A DNA stretch of 17,639 nucleotides from JBFJVZ01 sp041623895 (GTDB lineage: Bacteria; Planctomycetota; Planctomycetia; Pirellulales; Pirellulaceae). The stretch lies in assembly GCA_041623895.1 (NCBI GenBank), contig JBFJVZ010000115.1, positions 1 to 17,639 on the forward strand, given 5' to 3'. Positions 7,272 to 14,088 of this stretch are shown here, piece after piece. The notes beneath the pieces were generated by a model, which was not told the origin of the DNA, did not search any database, and saw only the letters and a program-made list of their open reading frames with translations. A program made the position numbers and the translations under genes. How positions within the stretch are numbered: the stretch's first letter is position 1; every line of letters starts with the position of its first letter.

Positions 7272-7318
7272 AGCCGCTGGGCGTTAGCCGCCCTGAAGCC
7301 GGCTAACCCACAGCGGCT
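7272..7318. repeat. REP-like inverted repeat after fabF
   Basis: Bases 7272-7289 pair with 7301-7318 in 16 of 18 positions around an 11-base loop (AGCCGCTG with CAGCGGCT, GTTAGCC with GGCTAAC). I recall very similar GCTGGGCGTTAGCC palindromes as abundant in planctomycete genomes, but cannot search here. It lies 40 bases after the fabF stop and may also end the fab transcript. Confidence 0.7.
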
Positions 7319-7348
7319 GTACAGCTAGTGCGCTGTCAACATTTGACT

Positions 7349-7431
7349 TTAGGGTAGCCGGATTCGCCAGAATTCGGTTCGTTCCAAGATACCCCGAAGT
7401 CTGGCGACATCGGCTACGACCACCACCCTAA
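7349..7431. repeat. 83-bp imperfect inverted repeat (REP or MITE-like)
   Basis: Paired blocks, from outside in, are TTAGGGT (7349-7355) with ACCCTAA (7425-7431), GTAGCCG (7354-7360) with CGGCTAC (7411-7417), TCGCCAG (7364-7370) with CTGGCGA (7401-7407) and TTCGG (7373-7377) with CCGAA (7394-7398). The first two blocks share two left-arm bases, so the outer block is an alternative or is bulged. No coding sequence lies within. It differs in sequence from the element at 7272, so two repeat families sit side by side. Bases 7432-7531 show no feature that I can support. Confidence 0.6.
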
Positions 7432-7531
7432 GATTGAATCTGGACAATGCGCTGGGGAATTCGTCGCGGATGCTCAGGCGATTTCGGTCGACCCTGAGAC
7501 AAATCGGCTCACGCAGAGCTACCATAGGCGC

Positions 7532-8428
7532 ATGTCCCCACAACGCAAACCTGCGATCGTTCGTTCTCCGCAACTGGCTCGCGAAGAGTACATCGAACAG
7601 GCGCATCTGTACAAGATTCTACGGGAACGGACGGGCGAACAGGTGCCAATTCAAGATCTCTTGGAACAGGTCCACTTCGAACTGTTAGCGACGACGAAGT
7701 TGCCCTATGCGATCGATTATCTGTTGACCGAGGTCAAACACTCCGGATTGATGGCGCCGGCCATGATCCGGATGTCGCACTACTTCACGCCCTTTCAGGC
7801 CTACTTGATTCAAGAGTCGGAACAGGAAACGGGACGCTTCACAATCGGGACCGCACTGCAGGTGCTCGAGGCGGATGCGAAGTATCGGCTCGAGGACGCT
7901 CAGCCAACAGGCATGTTTTTCTTTCAGTTCGAGGTCTTGTGTCGCAATCGCCTGAATTACGACAAAGGGCTGTGGGCGATCAGCAACGATCCATTGTTTG
8001 ATGAGTCCTGGGCCAAGTGGATTCTGCATCTCCGCGCGCAAGTGGGGCTTGTTGATTTGGCCGATCTGTTGTTTTTGGCCAGCCAAGACTATCGGGATCA
8101 ACTCATCGCCGCCGGTCATTCGGCAGCCGGTAAGGGGCCATTCTTGTTTGGCAAGAAGGAAGGTCGCATCGCGTTCGCCAATCGAGGCAAAGACCCGCTG
8201 TACTTGTTTGCTGCCATGCAGCGTCATTTGGGATATCCGGCGGTGCCGCGACTACAACCAGCCGACCCCAATCGAGACTTGATCCCACAAGTGCTGCGGC
8301 GGCTGGAAAGATTGGAGACGCGGATCAAATTGATGGAGCAAGAGCAGCGTGCGGGAATGGATATCACCAGGTTCTACGAAAAGCAAAAAGTTAAGGGCGA
8401 TTTGAAGTTGCCCGAATTGCCCGAGTAA
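7532..8428 (+). CDS. Conserved-looking protein of unknown function
   Basis: I do not recognise a family. The predicted product has 298 residues, no signal peptide and no membrane segment, so it is probably cytoplasmic. It is rich in aromatic and charged residues with a mostly helical look. Residues about 8-115 read like a compact helical domain. A central part (about 125-225) includes the FFFQFEVLCRNRLNYDKGLW stretch. Residues about 250-285 (IPQVLRRLERLETRIKLMEQ) look like a short coiled coil that may mediate self-association. Codon use is like that of its neighbours. The ATG at 7532 has no clear Shine-Dalgarno. It stands alone between repeat elements and a terminator shared with clpX, so it is probably monocistronic. 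I recall similar proteins as planctomycete hypotheticals; that is memory, not a search. Confidence 0.8.
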   Translation: MSPQRKPAIVRSPQLAREEYIEQAHLYKILRERTGEQVPIQDLLEQVHFELLATTKLPYAIDYLLTEVKHSGLMAPAMIRMSHYFTPFQAYLIQESEQETGRFTIGTALQVLEADAKYRLEDAQPTGMFFFQFEVLCRNRLNYDKGLWAISNDPLFDESWAKWILHLRAQVGLVDLADLLFLASQDYRDQLIAAGHSAAGKGPFLFGKKEGRIAFANRGKDPLYLFAAMQRHLGYPAVPRLQPADPNRDLIPQVLRRLERLETRIKLMEQEQRAGMDITRFYEKQKVKGDLKLPELPE

Positions 8429-8463
8429 CAGCCTCTTTCAGGCACAACAGCGAGGCATAAAAA

Positions 8464-8492
8464 AACGCCGAAGTCGCGTTGACTTCGGCGTT
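8464..8492. terminator. Bidirectional intrinsic terminator between the unknown gene and clpX
   Basis: AACGCCGAAGTC (8464-8475) and GACTTCGGCGTT (8481-8492) form a perfect 12-base-pair stem with a GCGTT loop. On the minus strand it is followed by a T run (the A run at 8459-8465); on the plus strand a shorter T-rich stretch follows. It sits 35 bases after one stop codon and 26 bases after the clpX stop, as expected for convergent genes. Confidence 0.9.
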
Positions 8493-8518
8493 CTTGTTAC
8501 CGGATGTCCATGCCTGGA

Positions 8519-9799
8519 TCAGGCACTTTTGGTTTTCGGCATCTGAAACAAACTTCGCGTGCCGGTCACGATGCTTTCGTCGATCGTATAGACCGAGCCT
8601 TCTTCTTGCTCGGGTAACTCGTACATGATGTCCAACATCACTTCTTCCAAGATCCCGCGCAGACCGCGCGCTCCGACACCTTTGGCGAGCGCCTTGGCGG
8701 CAATCGTGCGGAGGGCATCTTCCGTAAAGTTCAGTTCGCAGTTCTCCATTTGGAACAGAGCCTGATACTGCTTGGTCAACGCGTTTCGCGGTTCCGTTAG
8801 GACTCGAACCAAGCCTGCTTCGTCCAGCGATTGCAGATAGCTGACGACAGGCAAACGTCCCACCAGTTCCGGAATCAAGCCGAATTGCAGGATATCCTCC
8901 GTTTGAACCTGGCTCAGCAGATCCGAAGCCGATTGCTCGTTACGTTCTCCCGTGCCGCCGCCGAAGCCGAGCGTTTTATGACCCAAGCGTTGCCGGATGA
9001 TCTCGTCAATGCCGACGAAGGTGCCGCCAACGATGAACAAGATGTTACTGGTATCCAATTGGATGTACTGCTGCTCGGGATGCTTGCGGCCGCCTTGAGG
9101 CGGAACGTTCGCGACGGTGCCCTCGAGCATCTTGAGCAGGCTTTGTTGCACGCCTTCGCCCGAAACGTCCCGGGTAATCGAAACATTGGCGCTGGTCTTG
9201 CCGATTTTGTCGACTTCATCGATGTACAAGATGCCTCGCTGAGCGGCGTCGACATCAAAATCAGCCGCGTGCAGCAATTTCAACAACAAGTTCTCGACGT
9301 CTTCGCCAACATAACCGGCTTCCGTCAATGTGGTGGCATCGCCGATGGCAAACGGCACGTTCAGCATGCGCGCCAGCGAGCGGGCCAAAAGAGTTTTGCC
9401 ACTGCCGGTGGGGCCCACCAACAAAATGTTGCTCTTTTCGATTTCGACGTCACCCGTGCCCTCCCATTCGCTGGTCAGGCGTTTGTAGTGGTTGTGCACC
9501 GCGACCGCCAAAACGCGTTTGGCCGACGCTTGCCCAATCACGTACTCATCAAGATGTTCGACGATGCTTCGCGGCGAAGGGATCTCGTTGAACAACGATT
9601 TGCTGGGGCCGCGTCGGCGCTGTTCCTGATCCAGGATGGATTGGCACAATTCAATACATTCACCACAGATGTAAACGTCACCGGGACCTTCCACCAATGG
9701 TCCGACGTCGCGATAGCTCTTGCGGCAAAACGAACAGAATGCGTTCTTTTTGCTCGATGCGCCACCGCGCCGTGAGTTGGAATTATCCTTCGAGGGCAT
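8519..9799 (-). CDS. clpX: ATP-dependent Clp protease ATP-binding subunit ClpX
   Basis: AAA+ unfoldase that recognises tagged substrates, threads them through a hexameric pore and feeds them to ClpP in the cytoplasm. The 426-residue protein has the N-terminal zinc-binding domain (C22, C25, C45, C48), Walker A GPTGSGKT (129-136), pore loop GYVGED (162-167), Walker B ILYIDE (190-195), an RKH pore-2 motif (238-240), an LGF tripeptide (277-279) in place of the usual IGF loop for ClpP docking, GLIPELVGRLPV and GARGLR sensor 2. All essential motifs are intact. clpP is not beside it in this window. Its upstream region holds several palindromes that may regulate it. Confidence 0.97.
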   Translation of the reverse strand: MPSKDNSNSRRGGASSKKNAFCSFCRKSYRDVGPLVEGPGDVYICGECIELCQSILDQEQRRRGPSKSLFNEIPSPRSIVEHLDEYVIGQASAKRVLAVAVHNHYKRLTSEWEGTGDVEIEKSNILLVGPTGSGKTLLARSLARMLNVPFAIGDATTLTEAGYVGEDVENLLLKLLHAADFDVDAAQRGILYIDEVDKIGKTSANVSITRDVSGEGVQQSLLKMLEGTVANVPPQGGRKHPEQQYIQLDTSNILFIVGGTFVGIDEIIRQRLGHKTLGFGGGTGERNEQSASDLLSQVQTEDILQFGLIPELVGRLPVVSYLQSLDEAGLVRVLTEPRNALTKQYQALFQMENCELNFTEDALRTIAAKALAKGVGARGLRGILEEVMLDIMYELPEQEEGSVYTIDESIVTGTRSLFQMPKTKSA

Positions 9800-9827
9800 A
9801 CTCGGCTCCTACTTATGCGTCGAACCT

Positions 9828-9905
9828 GGCATGATTGTAATCTGATCAACACGTGAAATCGTCATGAGCTTTTCGCTCTCACGTGTTCGCCAAAACAATC
9901 ATGCC
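9828..9905. repeat. Nested inverted repeat in the clpX leader
   Basis: GGCATGATTGT (9828-9838) pairs with ACAATCATGCC (9895-9905). Inside, AACACGTGA (9848-9856) pairs with TCACGTGTT (9879-9887), and GAGC (9866-9869) pairs with GCTC (9875-9878). It starts 29 bases before the clpX ATG, read on the minus strand, so it probably lies in the 5' leader or core promoter. It may be a dispersed palindromic repeat, a regulatory RNA structure or an operator pair; both inner arms contain CACGTG. Confidence 0.6.
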
Positions 9906-9932
9906 AAAATCGAAACGCTCTTAAGGTTCGGG

Positions 9933-9993
9933 CCACGGCTCGAATGCTTTCCCGGCGACCAATGCCGTGGAGAAAATGTTCGCAAGCGAACAT
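9933..9993. promoter_or_regulatory. Two palindromes upstream of clpX, possible operators
   Basis: CCACGGC (9933-9939) pairs with GCCGTGG (9964-9970). ATGTTCGC (9976-9983) and GCGAACAT (9986-9993) form an 18-base perfect palindrome around AA. The latter has the form of a dimeric repressor site, but it does not match a LexA, HrcA/CIRCE or CtsR box that I know. Bases 9994-10130 show nothing further that I can support. Confidence 0.4.
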
Positions 9994-10130
9994 CAACTCC
10001 CAGCGGGAGGAGCCACCGAGGGGTCATCCGTATCCTCGAAGCTCGAGCTAATCGTGGTTTAAATCGTTAACAGTTATGTATTCCGAAGCCGTGATGCCCA
10101 CGAAGATTGGGAGGGCCAACTGCGGAAGTT

Positions 10131-10274
10131 TTATCCATTCAGCATCTTCTGGACAGACGCATTGATGACCAACAAGTCAGCGTTTCCCGGCTGTCGCCGA
10201 ATCTCGAACTCGTGGAACAAGTCAAGGATGTTGATCCCTGACCATTTTAGGAGTGCGTTCGATGTTCGGGAACT
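10131..10274 (-). other. In-frame open stretch after the small TM protein gene, possible gene remnant or 3' extension
   Basis: Directly after the TAA of the next listed gene, the same frame stays open for 47 codons before a TAA at 10131-10133. It encodes a protein-like mix, for example INILDLFHEFE and DLLVINASVQKM. There is no ATG until the last few codons. It could be a degraded gene, a 3' extension lost to a stop mutation, or chance. A faint likeness to STAS-domain C-termini is too weak to name. Confidence 0.2.
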
Positions 10275-10562
10275 TTAGGTGCTCGACGACTCCTCTGGTT
10301 TGGGAGGGGAGTCCTCGTCGGTGGTCGAATCAAGGAGGTGTGAATGGGCTCTTGCTTTCATTGTTCGGTATTCTTCGTGGGTGATGTCACCTTTCAGACG
10401 CATTTCTTCGAAGTTTGCCAGGATGTCTTCGGTCAGTTCCCGGTCCTCATCGGCGTAGTCGCGAAACCTTGACACGATTTGGAAGGCCAAACCGATCAAA
10501 ACGCACACGACCAACAACCCGCTGCCAGCCTGAAAGGTCGGATCGCTGATAAAATCTGGCAT
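10275..10562 (-). CDS. Small membrane-anchored protein with a SHOCT-like C-terminus
   Basis: Predicted 95-residue protein. Residues about 12-31 (AGSGLLVVCVLIGLAFQIVS) form one transmembrane helix, followed by a charged cytoplasmic part. Residues about 45-68 (ILANFEEMRLKGDITHEEYR) have the short helical pattern of SHOCT-type domains, which often occur at the C-terminus of small membrane proteins and may mediate oligomerisation. The tail is acidic and rich in Ser and Pro. The start at 10562 is chosen because the alternative upstream start at 10685 adds 41 residues of low-complexity, non-protein-like sequence. No clear Shine-Dalgarno is seen. Function unknown; I recall similar small proteins in planctomycetes. 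It is not obviously in an operon. Confidence 0.75.
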   Translation of the reverse strand: MPDFISDPTFQAGSGLLVVCVLIGLAFQIVSRFRDYADEDRELTEDILANFEEMRLKGDITHEEYRTMKARAHSHLLDSTTDEDSPPKPEESSST

Positions 10563-10689
10563 AACCGGTCGTCTGTCGAGTGTCCCATCGATCGGGAAAA
10601 TCGGATCCTCTCTGTGCCCCCGGCGGTTCTTCCCCCTGAATGGGAGGCACTGCCGCTGCAGCCGACCTCCGCCCCCTTTCGGCATCGAA

Positions 10690-10719
10690 ATGATACGGGT
10701 GTCCAGCGGGGATGGTCCA
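10690..10719 (-). promoter_or_regulatory. Weak promoter candidate for the small TM protein gene
   Basis: On the minus strand TGGACC (10719-10714) and TATCAT (10695-10690) are spaced by 18 bases, with 4 of 6 and 5 of 6 consensus matches. The leader would be about 120 bases. A visual match only. Confidence 0.25.
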
Positions 10720-10804
10720 GCAATTTCTTGCCGCCGAATGGGGTTTTTCTAGTTTCACGCGGAGGATGTTTCACGGCAGCCAGTGTGGGTAGCGACATTG
10801 GGCG

Positions 10805-10909
10805 GCGACACTGTTCGTCCCCTTCTCCGAATGGGATCCCCGGTTAGCGACACTACTGTCGTCCCATTCTCCGAATGGGATCCCTCGTTTAGCGAACTCG
10901 GCGAGTTCG
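10805..10909. repeat. Direct repeats with hairpin cores between two minus-strand genes
   Basis: A unit beginning GCGACACT and ending TTCTCCGAATGGGATCCC occurs at 10805-10840 and 10847-10884, and GCGACA also appears at 10792. The second copy contains a perfect hairpin, TCCCATTC-TCC-GAATGGGA (10862-10880). A second perfect hairpin follows, CGAACTC-GGC-GAGTTCG (10893-10909). GAATGGG recurs at 10638 and 10736. The 389-base gap 10563-10951 holds no gene that I can support; this repeat cluster is its main content. Confidence 0.65.
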
Positions 10910-10951
10910 GCGACACTGTCGAAGCAAGCCCCAGCCAGACCAAGGGGAACT

Positions 10952-11779
10952 TCAACTTTCCGGTTTTCGCAAGAATTCCAGTGCCTCAGCGGCCACGGTC
11001 AGCCCCAATTCACTGTGCCCTTGCACGCGCACGATTGCTGGACCTCGATAACCGTGTTGCTCCAACGAATGAATGACACGGGAGAGATCAACATCGCCAT
11101 GCCCCACGCGGCGATCATGTGAGCGATTGATTCCGGGCTCGCAAAGGTAGACACACGCCAAGTCATCAAGATTTCGTGCCAGCCGATCCCCCACGGGAAA
11201 TTCTCCTCCAAACAGCATTTCGCCCACGTCCGCGGCAACCCACAGTTTCGTCTCGTCGTCCAACCATTGTTTCAGTCGTTCAAATTGGGCCACGGTGGCA
11301 ATCACATCGTCCGCCGCCGGTCGCAAAGCCAGTCTGACCTGTCCTGCGCTCCGGACCAGCGCCTGAACGCGTTCGGCCAAGCGTTCCAAGTCTGATTCCT
11401 GGACGCCGTCCTCTGGCTTCGCACCGGAAGAAAAGGTGATCAAATCACAATGGAGGTCGGCGGCAACGTTGATCCAGCGCTCGATCCATCGTTGACCCGC
11501 AGCTGCTTCTTCCGCATCTTCACTGCACAACGAGGGTCCCCGGCGGACGGCTGGATCGTGAATGAATTCGCCTTCGGTGTCGATCACGATCGTCAGCCCG
11601 ACGTCTCGTGCGTGTTGACCGAATCGCATCAAATTCTCGACGAAGCGTTCATGATTGGGATCCAATCCGCCCAACCTGGGGCGGACAGCGACACACTGGT
11701 AACCCATCGCCGCCAGACCCGTCGCGGTTGTGAATTCGTCGTGAAGCAGCAGACTGATCGTATGAAAGCCAAGAATCAT
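10952..11779 (-). CDS. Sugar phosphate isomerase/epimerase-like TIM-barrel protein
   Basis: A 275-residue cytoplasmic protein of the xylose isomerase-like TIM-barrel superfamily (AP endonuclease 2 fold), which uses a divalent metal to isomerise sugars or related polyols. Family features are the FHTISLLLHDEF beginning, the VAVRPR strand, acidic and His residues at strand ends, the GHGDVDLSRVIHSLEQHGYRG motif (about 225-245), and a closing segment in which conserved-type residues (VQGHSELG) precede a final helix. The substrate cannot be told from sequence. Its ATG lies 3 bases after the stop of the UbiA-family gene, so the two are almost certainly cotranscribed and perhaps translationally coupled. 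This suggests a job in the same pathway as the prenyltransferase. Confidence 0.85.
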   Translation of the reverse strand: MILGFHTISLLLHDEFTTATGLAAMGYQCVAVRPRLGGLDPNHERFVENLMRFGQHARDVGLTIVIDTEGEFIHDPAVRRGPSLCSEDAEEAAAGQRWIERWINVAADLHCDLITFSSGAKPEDGVQESDLERLAERVQALVRSAGQVRLALRPAADDVIATVAQFERLKQWLDDETKLWVAADVGEMLFGGEFPVGDRLARNLDDLACVYLCEPGINRSHDRRVGHGDVDLSRVIHSLEQHGYRGPAIVRVQGHSELGLTVAAEALEFLRKPES

Positions 11780-11782
11780 CGA

Positions 11783-12853
11783 CTAAGTCACTCGCAATCG
11801 CATCGCCAACCACAGCGCCGGAACAACTAGCGAAAACACAATCAGTCCCCAAACTCGACCCGCACCAAGCAACGCGAATGCTGCAGCCAGCGGAATGATC
11901 GTCAGCACGCCCGCGCGAATCGTCTCCTGAATCTTGGCCGGCGATGGATCACTTTGCAGCCGAAAGCCGCGCAAGATCACCGGGAACGCAATCAACCCGA
12001 TCAAGATCGGAAAATCCCGATTGGTGTCGATTCGCCAGGCAGCAACGTTGCCGGCGATGCTGGGCGCGAAGGCCAAGATCGCGGCCCCAATGACGGTGAC
12101 CATCAATCCCGTGGCAAGATTCGGATTGGGCCCGCCGGTGGCTTCGTGTCTGGCCATGGTGGTGATCCCCATGACGTAAATGCCAAATCCCAAGGCGATG
12201 GCGATGACGTATTTTGGCAACAGCGGCTCTCCGGCCACGACAGCAAGACAGGGAGCGGCGCCGAGCAAGAAACTCAACACACGGCAGCTACCCATCGCTG
12301 CGGGGGCAAGCGGCGTTTTCTTCAGCGGTCCGTCGTAAGCAACGATCATCATCGCCAGCACGACGCCGAGGGCCGCGGGCAACCAGGTACTGGCGTGTTC
12401 AGCGCTGGGCACATAGCCGCTGGCCGCCGCCAGCAGAATTCCGATCAACAGACATCCCCAGCCCGCGCCTGCCGCCTGCCGCAACGGGATTTGCCCAGCC
12501 GGGATGGGGCGATGGGGCCGCTCCTGGCGATCTTGCTGGACGTCAAATACGTCGTTCAGAATCATCCCCGCCCAGTACAGGGCCACGCCGGCAAGCAATA
12601 CCAGTACGAATCGACCGACCGGCGCCGGGCCGCCGGCAACCAGCAGGAATGCTGCGCCGACATCAGCCAGCACCGTGAAAACGTTCGGCAGGCGAACCAA
12701 CTGTGCCCAAGCGCGAAGTGGCGATCCCGGATCGCTGTCAAAAGACTCGGTGCCAGTAGACTCGGTCCCGGAAGACAATGGGCCGCTCGGGTAAAAAAGG
12801 AAATCGTCAGCGATGCGAAAAACGCAATTGTAAACGGTTTCCTTTGCCAGCAA
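11783..12853 (-). CDS. UbiA-family prenyltransferase, EboC-like
   Basis: Integral membrane protein (356 residues, about eight or nine hydrophobic helices) of the UbiA superfamily, whose members transfer isoprenyl chains to acceptors. The first Asp motif is clear: N100-D101-x-x-D104-x-x-x-D108-x-x-x-R112 followed by PHRPIPAG. The second motif is YDGPLKKT (D174-x-x-x-K178), lacking the second Asp of classical UbiA. LVRLPNVFTVLADV and the altered second motif are reminiscent of UbiA-like EboC proteins and planctomycete relatives. The first 45 residues, rich in Ser, Thr and Glu, are not part of the domain. The start is a TTG at 12853; no ATG or GTG fits before the domain, so it is uncertain. It is 22 bases after the LolA-like gene and 3 bases before the TIM-barrel gene. 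Confidence 0.88.
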   Translation of the reverse strand: MLAKETVYNCVFRIADDFLFYPSGPLSSGTESTGTESFDSDPGSPLRAWAQLVRLPNVFTVLADVGAAFLLVAGGPAPVGRFVLVLLAGVALYWAGMILNDVFDVQQDRQERPHRPIPAGQIPLRQAAGAGWGCLLIGILLAAASGYVPSAEHASTWLPAALGVVLAMMIVAYDGPLKKTPLAPAAMGSCRVLSFLLGAAPCLAVVAGEPLLPKYVIAIALGFGIYVMGITTMARHEATGGPNPNLATGLMVTVIGAAILAFAPSIAGNVAAWRIDTNRDFPILIGLIAFPVILRGFRLQSDPSPAKIQETIRAGVLTIIPLAAAFALLGAGRVWGLIVFSLVVPALWLAMRLRVT

Positions 12854-12875
12854 GGCCGGGCAGTCAGCAATTCAG

Positions 12876-13868
12876 CTACCGCAGCATTTGCCGGCGCTGT
12901 CGATCGGTAAGATGGATTCCGTATTGACGTAAATAGCGGTCCGTTTCGTTGACGAAATTGACGGCGTCTTTGGTATCCAGACGAAATCGATCTATCGGTG
13001 GCGGCTTGATGCGGTGGATCGCATACAGCTCAATCAACGTCACCAGCCGACCTTGGCCAGCCGACGCATCGGCATCGACGCTCTGGCCGTCCTGGGGAAG
13101 ACTCCAGAACTCAAAACGAATCGGAAGCCCTTTGCCAAAGCCGGTTTCTGGGTCATCTTCGGCGGCGATGGCGACCTTGACGTGCGATGGATAGAGCGCC
13201 GGCCAGCGATTTAGTTTTGACTCTTGGATCACGCGCTGCCGCGATTCGTCTTTGAGCATGCCGCTAATCACCAGCACCAGCTGCGACTGCAAATGGCTCT
13301 TACCGATGGTGAGGACATAGTCCCGGCCGATGATGTCTAACATTTCGGCCCAGGCACCGATTTTCAGACTTGGCGAAAGGGCATCCGTACCGTTGGCCGC
13401 ACGCACCCATTCGTCCAGACGGCCCACATCAACGCGTTTCAGTGAAACTTCGTCCGCAATCATGCTGCGAGTCCAGGTCAGCCTTCCGTCACTGGTTTGC
13501 TGGAGTGTGTGTTTCCCGTCGCCGTCATGCATGCTGACATGCAAATTGAATTGTCCGCTGCCACCACCGGATTGCTCATAGATGCCGACCCCGATCACTT
13601 CGCGGCCGGCGGTCCAAACCCGTTGGCGGACCTTGGCGCTAAAGGCCGGGCCATTGGCCACACGCTCAATTACCTGATTCAGCAGTGCGGTGGCTTGCGG
13701 CACTGACTGAAGGGCAGGCGCATTGGCCGTTTCGGTATTGATGTTTGGCGGCTTGTTTTCCTGGCCGCAAATCACGCCGGCCAAGGGAATGATCAACCAC
13801 AACGCCAGCAAAGATTTGAGTTTCACAGCACCGTAGCGACGACGCAAACTGTAACGATCAATCTTCAT
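12876..13868 (-). CDS. Exported LolA-like protein of unknown function
   Basis: A 330-residue protein with an N-terminal signal sequence (KLKSLLALWLIIPLAGVICG, about 16-35) and then a mature region of beta-strand-rich character. Segments such as FSAKVRQRVWTAGREVIGVG, LQQTSDGRLTWTR and SLKRVDVGRL resemble planctomycete proteins related to the LolA/LppX lipoprotein- or lipid-carrier fold and to DUF1571-type proteins. It is probably periplasmic; binding a lipid is inference. The start at 13868 is ATG; a GTG at 13826 would give a tighter signal peptide and is a real alternative. TATAAC on the minus strand (13880-13875) lies just before the ATG and could be a -10 box. It is the first gene of the three-gene minus-strand unit. 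Confidence 0.75.
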   Translation of the reverse strand: MKIDRYSLRRRYGAVKLKSLLALWLIIPLAGVICGQENKPPNINTETANAPALQSVPQATALLNQVIERVANGPAFSAKVRQRVWTAGREVIGVGIYEQSGGGSGQFNLHVSMHDGDGKHTLQQTSDGRLTWTRSMIADEVSLKRVDVGRLDEWVRAANGTDALSPSLKIGAWAEMLDIIGRDYVLTIGKSHLQSQLVLVISGMLKDESRQRVIQESKLNRWPALYPSHVKVAIAAEDDPETGFGKGLPIRFEFWSLPQDGQSVDADASAGQGRLVTLIELYAIHRIKPPPIDRFRLDTKDAVNFVNETDRYLRQYGIHLTDRQRRQMLR

Positions 13869-13980
13869 GGTCGGGTTATACCGGTTTTTTCAAAGATACC
13901 GCCTGGATTGTGCCGATGACTGGCTACGGAAGCCGGTCTGCCGGGATCCATTGGATATGGATTCGGGGATCGTAGATTGC

Positions 13981-14057
13981 TGTGACCATGCAAGTCCAGC
14001 CAGATCGACACGGACAAATCATTACGGTCAGCAGAAGACCACGGCTCGATGGTCACA
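13981..14057. promoter_or_regulatory. 9-base inverted repeat in the divergent promoter region
   Basis: TGTGACCAT (13981-13989) and ATGGTCACA (14049-14057) are perfect inverted copies separated by 59 bases. The second lies 31 bases before the ATG of the rightward lipoprotein gene. They may be two half-sites of a regulator that loops DNA, or they may be chance. A weak promoter-like pair, TTGGAT (13951) and TAGATT (13973), with 16 bases between, lies just upstream. Confidence 0.35.
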
Positions 14058-14088
14058 ATCGGGCACCACCGAAGGAACGGGGGAAAAG

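Noticed and set aside
8831..9775. 314-codon open frame antisense to clpX
   Set aside because: Shadow of clpX; composition is unlike a folded protein and there are no recognisable motifs.
9976..9993. LexA (SOS) box before clpX
   Set aside because: The palindrome reads GTTCGC..GCGAAC, the reverse orientation of the Gram-positive CGAAC..GTTCG box, so no LexA site is claimed.
9864..10070. 68-codon open frame upstream of clpX on the plus strand
   Set aside because: Low-quality product, no ribosome binding site, and it runs through the palindromes.
10563..10685. 41-residue N-terminal extension of the small TM protein
   Set aside because: Composition is rich in Gly, Arg and Pro and not protein-like. 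The ATG at 10562 puts the TM helix in the usual place.
11954..12910. 318-codon open frame antisense to the UbiA-like gene
   Set aside because: Gln/Gly/Arg-rich shadow product. The minus-strand frame has membrane helices and the NDxxDxxxD motif.
13867..14088. Upstream extension of the first lipoprotein gene
   Set aside because: It would overlap the divergent gene start and bury the lipoprotein signal peptide behind 74 unrelated residues.
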